Below are positions 9,155 through 16,981 of a stretch of 23,172 bases of DNA, piece after piece; the stretch's first letter is position 1; each line of letters starts with the position of its first letter. A program made the position numbers and the translations under genes. The notes under the pieces were generated by a model that had not been told where the DNA came from, did no database searches, and saw only the letters and a program-made list of their open reading frames with translations. Source of the DNA: Nemertoderma westbladi (lineage: Eukaryota > Xenacoelomorpha > Nemertodermatida > Nemertodermatidae); assembly GCA_032718475.1 (NCBI GenBank), contig JAUCBJ010002703.1:1-23172 (forward strand), in the 5' to 3' direction.

Positions 9155-10093
9155 ATGTTATCATTGACAATGGATATACTGCTCCTATACATGAAGAAAA
9201 CATGGAGGATATTAAAGGAACTATCATCATTAGTTTACTTACTCGTCGAAAGTTCTATATTAATGAGTCTTACTGATATAGGACTCAAACTCAAACCAGC
9301 CAAATGTGTATTTGGAGCTTCCTGTGTTAAATTCCTGGGCCATATCATAGATAGTAAAGGTATACACGTTGATCATGAGAAGGCTACATCCATGTGTAAT
9401 TATCCCAGGCCTACTAGTGTAAAACTGTTGAGAAGTTTTCTTGGGTTTACAGGATTTTATCACAAGTTTATTAAAGACTATAGTAAGATAACAGCTCCTT
9501 TAAATATGCTGTTACGGAAGAATGTTCGTTTCCTGTGGACAGTTGATTGTGAAGAGGCATTCTTGGAGCTGAAACGTCGTTTAACATCATCACCAATTCT
9601 TGGGCATCCAGATTTTCATTCAGAATTTTTTCTTGAGACTGATGCTAGTGGATCAGGTTTAGGTGCTGTTCTTTATCAATCTGATCAAGTAATTGCGTAT
9701 GCTTCCAGGTCTATCAGTGTTAGTGAAGCTAAGTGGAGTATTACAGAACTGGAGTGTCTTGCGTTAGTATGGGCCACTACCAAGTTCCGCTTCTATTTAT
9801 TTGGTAGACCATTTACTATTATTTCGGATCATAATCCTTTGACGTGTCTTTCTAGTAAACAACAACTTCCAGGCCGTTTGCAGAGATGGGCTATAAAGTT
9901 GTCCGAATATCAATATACAGTTCGTTATCAACCTGGTAAGCTAAATAAAGCAGATTTTCTGTCCCGTCAAGTCGATTTTCCTATGTTACCGAGTAACAGA
10001 TGTTCCGATGCGATTGTGAGTAATACGCAAGCTGCAAGGGAGAATTTATCTACAGTAGTTCCAGTGATGAACACCGTTGCCTCTGTGGTATGA
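9155..10093 (+). pseudogene. pol: Ty3/gypsy pol fragment: C-terminal reverse transcriptase and RNase H
   Basis: Recognisable pol sequence begins at about residue 43 (GLKLKPAKC, nucleotide ~9281). It continues through the RT connection (FLGFTGFYHKFI) into RNase H with ETDAS (D163), ITELE (E198), SDHNPL (D225) and a terminal ADFLSR (D267). These are the expected acidic residues of the RNase H that degrades the RNA template. The gag, protease and main RT palm are missing; the sequence to the left is a minisatellite and unassigned DNA. The first ~40 residues of the open frame do not match pol and are probably flank or frameshifted sequence, so the ATG at 9155 is not a trustworthy start. The frame ends in an ATGA overlap with the integrase frame. 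Codon structure is otherwise clean, suggesting a relatively recent truncated copy. Confidence 0.92.
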
Positions 10094-11772
10094 TACAACC
10101 CGATCAAAGGGAGGAGAATAATAGCATAGACAGCTACATTAGAGATCCATTACTGGTCGTTGATGTTGCCAGTATAGCTTTAAATATATTAATTCTCGAA
10201 TCCGAACCTTCATATGATGAGCCTACTGCCTTACAGAATATTATTAATGAAGTAGAACATAATCGTACCATTCTTGAAACTGATAGTGGTGATATTGTAT
10301 CTCAGTGTTCCGTCATAGATGCTATTGTACAATCTGCAGGTGATGTTGATGACAGTTTAGAGATCGATTCGTTACAACATCACTTCATTGGATCTGTGGG
10401 TCATCCGCAGAATTCTGGATTTATTTCTGTCAGTATGTTACGACATTTTCAACGAACTGATAGGAACTTAGGACCAATGATTTCATTTCTAGAATACGGA
10501 ACATTACCTTCAACAGATGTAGAGTTAAGCGAGTTGAAACATATGTATAAACTAAAGACCCATTATGGTCTTGTAGATGGATTATTGGTACATTTTTCGA
10601 AAGCAAAGACATCGTCAAAGGTCATCCAAGTTGTTGTTCGAGAACTACTTTGTAAGCAGATCTTGTATTATTTTCATGATCAATCGTCGCATTTGGGTCT
10701 TGATAAAGTAATGTCATCAATTCAGACTCGTTATTATTGGGTTAACTTGCAAGGGACTGCTGATAAGTATATTAAAGGGTGTGACCTCTGTCAACGTCGA
10801 AAAGGTTATCCTGCATTACAGCCTTTGCATCCCATTCCAATTCCTTCCAGAACTATGGAGAGACATTCTATGGACATTGTAAAGGGGTTCCCACAAACTG
10901 TTAATGGAAATAACAAAATATTATCTGTTATTGATAATTTAACCAAGTACTGGTTCTTAATGCCACTTCCAAATGAAGAGGGGACAACTGTTGCTAAAGC
11001 TCTTGTCAACAGTATTTTTCTAGTGTACGGATCTCCCGAAACCATTCTAACTGATCAGGGAAGTAATTTTCTTTCGGATCTTTTCAAGGAATTAGAAAAT
11101 CTCTTTGGCATCACTCACCTTAGAACGGCTGTTTATAATCCTGCTTGCAATGGTGCGGCAGAATGTACCAACAGGTCAATGTTAAGCATGTTGTCGTTAA
11201 CATGTACAGATAATAACAGATGGGATGAATCTCTTCCCCTCGTTGCTTTTAATTACAACATTAGCAAACAAAGTAGCACACAAGTGTCACCATTCTTTAT
11301 AATGTTTGGCAGAACACCACGTGTCCCAGTAGATACATTCATTGAACGGCCGGATTCCATAATCGCTGATACTGCTGAATACCCCGAAGTGTTGAAATGG
11401 AGACTTCAAGAATCTCAGGATATAGCTCGGAAATGTTTGCAGCAAGCCCAGGTTCATCAGAAAGTGTACCACGATAAACGGGTGAACAAAGCTGTAATAA
11501 AAATTCCGCAGGAATTTCGTTGCGGACAACAAGTTCTTTACTTTGACCGTAGCATTAAACGAAAGAACAACAAACTTCGACATCTTTGGGCTGGTCCATA
11601 TATTATTGTAAAGAAGTTGTCACCTTTGACCTACAGAATTAGACCACCCCGTAAACGTGTGTCGGCTAGAACACCGGTAAAGACGGTTAATATTAAGGAT
11701 TTAAAGAGGTACATTCACCGAAGTGATAATTCGTCAGAGGCGACGACGGTTCCTACGGTTGAGAGTGACTAA
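10090..11772 (+). CDS. pol: Ty3/gypsy integrase region of pol
   Basis: This is a 560-codon open frame. Residues 1-150 form a poorly conserved acidic linker. Residues 196-234 form the HHCC zinc-binding domain (H196, H201, C231, C234). The catalytic core shows MDIV (D262), TDQGSN (D322) and NGAAECTNR (E358), a D,D-35-E arrangement. A GPY-type segment (AGPYIIVKK) lies near residue 502. The protein should insert retroelement cDNA into the host genome. The upstream RT/RNase H frame ends at 10093, one frame away. This frame is open from 10024, so the two overlap for ~69 nt, either from a small indel in a once-continuous pol or from true frame-shifting. The residues around E358 depart from the usual NGQxER pattern. 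This frame is intact, but the element lacks its 5' half. Confidence 0.93.
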   Translation: MIQPDQREENNSIDSYIRDPLLVVDVASIALNILILESEPSYDEPTALQNIINEVEHNRTILETDSGDIVSQCSVIDAIVQSAGDVDDSLEIDSLQHHFIGSVGHPQNSGFISVSMLRHFQRTDRNLGPMISFLEYGTLPSTDVELSELKHMYKLKTHYGLVDGLLVHFSKAKTSSKVIQVVVRELLCKQILYYFHDQSSHLGLDKVMSSIQTRYYWVNLQGTADKYIKGCDLCQRRKGYPALQPLHPIPIPSRTMERHSMDIVKGFPQTVNGNNKILSVIDNLTKYWFLMPLPNEEGTTVAKALVNSIFLVYGSPETILTDQGSNFLSDLFKELENLFGITHLRTAVYNPACNGAAECTNRSMLSMLSLTCTDNNRWDESLPLVAFNYNISKQSSTQVSPFFIMFGRTPRVPVDTFIERPDSIIADTAEYPEVLKWRLQESQDIARKCLQQAQVHQKVYHDKRVNKAVIKIPQEFRCGQQVLYFDRSIKRKNNKLRHLWAGPYIIVKKLSPLTYRIRPPRKRVSARTPVKTVNIKDLKRYIHRSDNSSEATTVPTVESD

Positions 11773-12005
11773 TCGGTGTCGGAGGCGTTTTAAGACTCAC
11801 ACTATGTACGGGACCCATATAAGAAAGGAACAAAATTGAAACTGTGAAAATAATGTAAAGTATGGGGAACATGGGTCGAGTATAGTCAAATGTAGTGAAT
11901 CCATGTGGGGGTTATTTTTTATATATAGCCATACTGTATGTATACTTGTAGTTGTGTTTAATGCTTGTTCTTGGTTTAAAATAAAAACTCAATTTAACAA
12001 ACTCG
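11773..12005 (+). other. 3' untranslated region and candidate 3' LTR of the Ty3/gypsy element
   Basis: Downstream of the integrase stop are purine-rich patches (aaagtatggggaa near 11856; gtggggg near 11904), then tatatata near 11920 and aataaa at 11980, the order expected of an LTR promoter and polyadenylation signal. One possible LTR is the TG...CA segment starting tgtagtga near 11890 and ending near aatttaaca at 11999. With only one copy in the window the ends cannot be confirmed. Confidence 0.4.
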
Positions 12006-12555
12006 TTTGTGTAAGTAACATTTTGTGGGTTTTCTATGGTAGACTTATTATAGACTAGAAGCTAAGAATATAATTAATTACTTTCTGTAAGCAGCGGTTT
12101 ACGTGCTTTTATAGTAGATTACTAAAGGTACAGTAGGCCTAATATGTTGTTGGTGTTATTGAGCAATGCTAAAAGGAAGGATGCTATAGATATCCCTGAA
12201 CAGTTGCCATTTTTTTTATATTGGTTGTTTTGCACTAAGTGCCATTGTGGAATTTATTATGTTATGCATCATATTGTTTTATCTTTGATAAATAATCTAG
12301 GTTTGTTGTGATTGTGAAACTTGATGTTGTGAAATAGTTTATCCATTTACAGTATTTCCATTTTTTTTACTTATTTAGTGTCTACTAGACTGTTGTCAAT
12401 TACATCGTATTTCAGTTATTGTGTAATACTGGTCAACGCCTATCTGATGACATCTGATTTAGGGGAAGGAGGGGGTCAACATTTTAGGGAAAAGTGCAGA
12501 CGTCATACTTGGACGGCCCCATACAGTAAATAAGCCTATGACTGGGGTCAGCCTA
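12006..12555. other. Gene-free AT-rich stretch, nothing recognised
   Basis: T-rich runs and no open frame with a motif. It lies between the Ty3/gypsy 3' end and a 10-bp array. Confidence 0.5.
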
Positions 12556-12700
12556 AACACCCAACTACACCCAACTACAACCAACTACACCCAACTTTCT
12601 CCCAACTTTCACCAACTACACCCAACTCTGCAACTACACCCAACTTCAACCCAACAGCATCCAACTTACACCAAACTATACTGTATGGCACCAAACTTCC
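12556..12700 (+). repeat. 10-bp-period tandem array (acacccaact-type)
   Basis: Decamers of the form acacccaact repeat for about 140 bp with occasional 8- or 11-bp units. The plus-strand frame 12538-12792 is a translation of it. It stands immediately left of the long-TIR element. Confidence 0.88.
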
Positions 12701-12725
12701 ACAAATTACAATATGTACAGTACAA

Positions 12726-12734
12726 GGCATTTAC
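12726..12734 (+). repeat. Left 9-bp target-site-duplication candidate
   Basis: The sequence ggcatttac directly abuts the outer end of the left inverted repeat. An identical 9-mer directly abuts the right end at 13448-13456. Confidence 0.8.
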
Positions 12735-12950
12735 GGATATATCTTTTTACAGAACACAGCAGAACACAATAGAACACAGCAGAACACAATAGAAAACAGG
12801 CGGAACATAGGCGAACACAGCTGTAATTAAAATCTACACCAAAAAATAACACACTTGGGAAAGTACCGGATTTAATCATACAACTGTAAGATGTCAATTA
12901 CATATTTGAATTAAATGGCGGTTTTCCATATCCTCCAAAATAAATTACCT
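12735..12950 (+). repeat. Left terminal inverted repeat
   Basis: 216 bp, beginning ggatatatcttttt. Subterminal decamers agaacacagc/agaacacaat occupy about 12750-12790. Confidence 0.93.
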
Positions 12951-13231
12951 GATCAGAGTTGCCCGATCAGCTGTTCGGTTAGGCCTGTACCTGTTACTAG
13001 TCCAGCAGTCTGCCTGTCAGCCTGTTCCAGTACTGCAGTAGGTCTAGTGCTGTAGAGACATGTACAGACTGACAGACTGTACATTGTACAGGCAGACAGA
13101 TGTAGGCATTTACCGGCAATTACCGGGCACAGTGTAGAGTATATTACCAATGTACTGATGTAGGCCTACTCAGCTACCGGTACTGTACTGCTGTAGAACT
13201 AACCAACTCTCCATGGTTACAGGATAATGAT

Positions 13232-13447
13232 AAGTAATTTATTTTGGAGGATATGGAAAACCGCCATTTAATTTAAATATGTAATTGACATCTTACAGTT
13301 GTATGATTAAATCCGGTACTTTCCCAAGTGTGTCATTTTTTGGTGTAGATTTTAATTACAGCTGTGTTCGCCTATGTTCCGCCTGTATTCTATTGTGTTC
13401 TGCTGTGTTCTACTGTGTTCTGCTGTGTTCCGTAAAAATAACTATCC
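13232..13447 (-). repeat. Right terminal inverted repeat
   Basis: 216 bp, the reverse complement of the left arm with about ten substitutions and no indels. Confidence 0.93.
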
Positions 13448-13456
13448 GGCATTTAC
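13448..13456 (+). repeat. Right 9-bp target-site-duplication candidate
   Basis: ggcatttac, identical to 12726-12734. The same 9-mer also occurs once inside the spacer at 13105-13113. Confidence 0.8.
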
Positions 13457-13567
13457 GGGAGGCGTCAGCCTTACGAGTCATGCCGTTACGAGTCTGTCTG
13501 TAACTCTTATGAGTGTTATCAAGTGCCTTGGGGTACCTGTCGCGCAGCAGGAACACTCACGAAAGTG

Positions 13568-13682
13568 TGGGTGTATATATATATTATCTAATATAATATT
13601 TTTAATATAATAATTATATATAATAATATATTTATAATAATACTTAATTTAAACTTATATTATCTAATATATATATCTAACT
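13568..13682. repeat. Very AT-rich low-complexity segment with a direct repeat
   Basis: This is nearly pure A/T. The word tatattatctaatata occurs near 13579 and again near 13656. Confidence 0.8.
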
Positions 13683-13745
13683 GGATGTACAACTAATTAC
13701 TGTAAGTATAAGGCTTCGGCGCTTACAAACTGCTTCGAGGGGGGG

Positions 13746-14700
13746 TGATAGTTACGTGTAAACCGTTCCGTTATATATTGTGTTGTCGGCAAGTAAATGT
13801 ACGTGTGACTTACATTTATTACAGGTAGGACACTATGTTGACTCAGTGCGTGGTAAGCGCACAGTTCACTCGTACTGCATACATAGTGTTAGTAGATGAT
13901 ATTTACCAGTCGGGGAATAATATTGCAGTACTATGGACGCAAACACTCGCACTAAAATGAACCGAATCTTTACAGACAGGGCGCAGTTAATCACTAACCG
14001 TGTGGAAATCGAGTTGGTTTGATCTCTGGTCTTGTATATTCATCAACAATAGTAGAGCAATAATAGTAAATAATAATAATGCAAGCAAGCAAGATGTTAA
14101 ATGCATGCAACAAGTTACTATGCACACAGCAAGGTGAAATACTACGAGTCCGATAGTTACAATACAATAACTCGCAACAGGCTAATATGATGTTAGGTTA
14201 AGCCTGAAGTAATGGGATGACATCGACTATATAAAGGCACAGAAATACTGTAAGTAGAACAGCCAATAAGACGCAAGAATGCTGGCTCAGGTAGTTACCA
14301 ATAAGAGTTCAGTAATACCACAACTGCTGCTAGGCAACATATAAACAAATTTATGGAGATATTCAACACGAGTTAGGCATAAATGCTATACGCACTGAAA
14401 TTGAATGATAATGTGTTAAAAATATAAGATTTCTGTATGCAGTTAGCCCGTGCAGCAAAATGCATATTCATTATTATTCAGGACAATGAGTCCTGAAAAT
14501 ACTCATACATATTCTTTCGGTTGACTCAACAGTAGTCTCTAATTTGACTCTCATTGGTTCGCTCTGTTGACTCACCTGTGGTCTCTCCTGTTGTACAGTA
14601 TTGTTAAAATAAGTAGTAAACAGAATTTGTGAATACGGCGTCATCTTTTTTTCCTGTCTAGAGTAGCTGTTGAGTTAATATCCAGACCTAACTATCTGAA
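13746..14700 (+). other. Unassigned stretch; possible solo LTR, weak
   Basis: A G7 run (13738-13745 region) is followed by tgatagtta at 13746. A near reverse complement, taactatc, lies at 14689-14696. Between them are a TATA-like tatataaag near 14229 and a diverged duplication (ttgactcaacagtagtctct near 14520; ttgactcacctgtggtctct near 14568). This resembles a polypurine tract plus LTR. However, the ends do not close as TG...CA, no target duplication is visible and no matching second copy is present. No coding motif is seen. Confidence 0.2.
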
Positions 14701-15427
14701 TTATACTAAATGTATCACATGTGTATTGTCCAGTTGAGATCATGACGTGTACAACAATGGAAAAACAAACTACCGTTCAAAAGTTTAAATAGCCTTTATG
14801 GACAATTCCAAGTGTGGCTCATTCGCCGAGATAAAAAGACCATCGTTTTTCTAAATAATCCGTAACAAATGACCTTTGCATATTACCAATTGTGGTGTCG
14901 TTTCAGTCTATTTTAACATATCATTAACTTAATTTCGCGAATATTTAAATGTCGATATGATTTCACCATTTATAAGCAAGGTACATTTTAAAGGAAAGTA
15001 GCATTTATATTTCGAACTAAATTTCTCATTCAATAGCCTGACAAAAAGTAGCAAGCTGTACCTGTAGTCAGTTACTATACTACAGTCCTGTTCACAATTG
15101 AAATCCATTCTTCAATCTCAGTCAATCTAGTCCCATAGAAAAATAATATTTAGATTGATGAAATTGAACCATTGGAGCAAAGTTCGCAACCCTTGAAACA
15201 AAGTATAAGTATCACCATATTTAAGTACTGCAGAAAAGACTTGTCCTTTCTGTGGGCCGTATGTATATATAGATAGATGTGGGTGTAGGAAGTAAAGATA
15301 GGCATGCGCGGTTGAATTAGGTTGGTTAAATATCATTTTCACTCAACGCAATGAAGTATCATCGATTATGTTGTTTATTTTGATTAACTGTATCACCAAT
15401 GACATCGCCAATGACAATGGCGTCCAG
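14701..15427. other. Gene-free stretch, nothing recognised
   Basis: AT-rich sequence without recognisable coding motifs or obvious tandem repeats. Confidence 0.5.
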
Positions 15428-15447
15428 CCCCCCCCCCCCCCCCCCCC
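15428..15447 (+). repeat. Poly-C tract (C20)
   Basis: An uninterrupted run of 20 cytosines, four bases beyond the stop codon of the minus-strand LINE fragment. Confidence 0.95.
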
Positions 15448-15451
15448 TTAT

Positions 15452-15767
15452 TCACTCCATGAGGCGGCATAGCACAATATTATGCACTGTCTGGTCCTTA
15501 CGGCGAAAGCAATGTCCTGCAAAGCGGAGGCGGCTTGCTCTATTAACAAGCGTTGGGGAATCAATGAGACACCTCCAATGTTATACTGCATAGTGTCTGG
15601 TTGGAGATGTGTGCATTGTACTTGACACAGTGAACCCGACGTAGCATTCTTGTGAATGTACAATCCAGAGATTTGGTGTCCTCAGCAGTTAGAACCCAGT
15701 AGGCTTATGGATTCCCATAGAGGAGTACTGGAACTACTGCTGGTCTAAATAATCAGACCTTTAGTTT
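15452..15767 (-). pseudogene. LINE fragment: C-terminal region downstream of the reverse transcriptase
   Basis: On the minus strand, broken frames spell landmarks of the post-RT region of endonuclease-type LINE proteins. PVVPVLLYG-like sequence (AVVPVLLYG) lies near 15730, a decayed ECWxLT near 15700, FTRMLRRV near 15650, RLRFAGHC near 15530 and a final VLCRLME before the stop at 15452-15454. Stops interrupt it near 15753 and 15705, and a frameshift lies near 15560. No RT catalytic box is present. The motif style resembles the LINE at the right end of the window, so the two may belong to the same or a related family. That is judged by eye from motif style only, as the two pieces do not overlap. 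Confidence 0.72.
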
Positions 15768-16230
15768 ACGATGAATTCTATGTGACTTCCAAATCCCACT
15801 GATATAAATATCAATATCCAACTGAGATGTTTTGTTGTTGATGTAAATTGTCACAGGGTGTAGCTTTTGCTTTACACTTGAGTCTGCCTACAACCATTCA
15901 AAGTCAATTATTACAGCATAACACATAGCCAAAGGGAAATTAATTATTAGGTTTCATTGGAGTCTTTCAGATAAATTCCCCGTTCATTCAAGCCGCCATT
16001 AGTGCGGCGGCTATAGGGATAAGGTACGCGATTTAATTACATTTCACAATTATTTTGACTGCTCTGAATACTTAATAATCAGTAGGGGTAGTACTAAATA
16101 ATCAATACTAAAAAAATTATTTCCTTAAAAATACTAATACAACAAGAGATAGTCTAAAGCATAGAGCAATAAAGAAATTTACTGGCTAAGCAAGTAAGTA
16201 TCCCGACAGTTGTCCCATTCCCCGCTTACA
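15768..16230. other. Gene-free stretch
   Basis: No coding motif. A small inverted repeat, agccgcc/ggcggct with an 8-nt loop, lies at 15991-16012. The remainder is AT-rich. Confidence 0.5.
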
Positions 16231-16255
16231 CCCCCCCCCCCCCCCCCCCCCCCCC
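16231..16255 (+). repeat. Poly-C tract (C25)
   Basis: An uninterrupted run of 25 cytosines, the longest of the three in the window. Confidence 0.95.
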
Positions 16256-16329
16256 TTGATAACAGTGTTTAGCCTGCACAATACTACTGTAGCTAATGCT
16301 ATTAAACATGTGTTAAAAACATGTTAACG

Positions 16330-16452
16330 ATGAAATCTTTCCCACGATATGCGCCCGACTTATGGAATACAATGGCTCCAAAAACTCTACAAACCTCAAT
16401 GGACTCTTTCAAAACACAACTAAAAACCTATTTATTTAATAAATACACTTAA
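16330..16452 (+). pseudogene. L2/CR1-group LINE fragment: last ~40 codons
   Basis: The plus frame reads FPRYAPDLWNTMAP, then SFKTQLKTYLFNKYT, then a stop at 16450. The pattern of LWN followed by SFK..LKTYLF is the signature C-terminus of L2/CR1-group ORF2 proteins, comparable to WNSLP and LFKSRLKTHLY in the copy at 6277-8059. Everything upstream is missing, as expected for a severely 5'-truncated LINE insertion. No frame break is seen in the piece that remains. It is too divergent from the 6277-8059 copy to be the same subfamily. Confidence 0.8.
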
Positions 16453-16682
16453 TTTGTAATTTTCCGTGTTTTGTCATTTTCAGTAAGTTTTTATTCAGTA
16501 AGTTTTTATCGAGTACGTAGATTATTTTAAACGTCTGTCTGCTATCCGCCTTCAAAAATTGTTCTAAATTTGTCGTAATTTATCAAATATTTGGTGCAGT
16601 TTATCACAGCCAGGCGCCCTGATAGGAGTAAAATCTAGGAGGGCGCCTGGTTAAACAAATATAAATATTGCAATTATTATTA
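16453..16682 (+). other. 3' UTR of the L2-like fragment, with hairpin
   Basis: The UTR ends in aaatataaatattgcaattattattat. It contains an 11-bp perfect stem, ccaggcgccct (16610-16620) and agggcgcctgg (16640-16650), around a 19-nt loop. Conserved 3' hairpins and short 3' repeats are known recognition elements for some LINE reverse transcriptases. That role here is inferred. Confidence 0.6.
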
Positions 16683-16981
16683 TAGTGCGCAGTCTAGTCA
16701 CGCAAGAAATTAGCCTTCAAAAAAATAAAGAATCCGCCTCGTTAATCCAAAACAAAATGTACATGTAACGCAACAGTACAGTACGTATTAACCAGTATTA
16801 TCATTTAACTAAATGTGCGATATTACTTATATTGAAAAAGATCGGCCTTCTCAATTAAAATAGCTCTTACGAGCTTATGTGATTGAAACTGATATTAAAA
16901 ATGAAATGAAAGCTTTTGATATTAGACTGGTTATATCCCTGCAAACATTTTACGTTAATTACGATAATCTAACGTTAGACT
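16683..16981. other. Gene-free stretch, nothing recognised
   Basis: AT-rich spacer between the LINE 3' end and the transposase pseudogene. I looked for a transposon terminal inverted repeat here and could not identify one. Confidence 0.5.

Larger units (their letters stand above)
12735..13447. mobile_element. Non-autonomous DNA transposon with 216-bp terminal inverted repeats (Mutator-like)
   Basis: The arms 12735-12950 and 13232-13447 are reverse complements aligned over 216 bp without gaps, with about ten mismatches (roughly 95% identity). The ends are ggata...tatcc and the spacer is 281 bp. A perfect 9-bp direct repeat flanks the element. Long TIRs with 9-11-bp target duplications are characteristic of the Mutator (MULE) superfamily. 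No transposase is encoded, so it would depend on an enzyme supplied elsewhere. Each arm contains a short 10/20-bp array (agaacacagc/agaacacaat) just inside its end. The small open frames 12706-12897 and 13285-13503 are the same arm sequence read in both orientations, not genes. The superfamily assignment rests on structure only. Confidence 0.88.

Noticed and set aside
8883-9230. Minus-strand protein with ALRAKCPQGK repeats
   Set aside because: It is a translation of the 16-bp minisatellite, with no sign of coding constraint.
12430-12480. Hammerhead ribozyme core (ctgatga near 12433)
   Set aside because: No GAAA partner or closing stems at the right distance.
12706-13503. Two near-identical small Cys-rich proteins (12706-12897 minus; 13285-13503 plus)
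   Set aside because: They are the same sequence in the two inverted-repeat arms of a transposon, containing the short array. The similarity reflects the TIRs.
11773-14700. Pairing the 11.9-kb candidate LTR with the 13.7-kb candidate as two LTRs of one element
   Set aside because: The two sequences do not resemble each other, and each would follow rather than flank the pol region.
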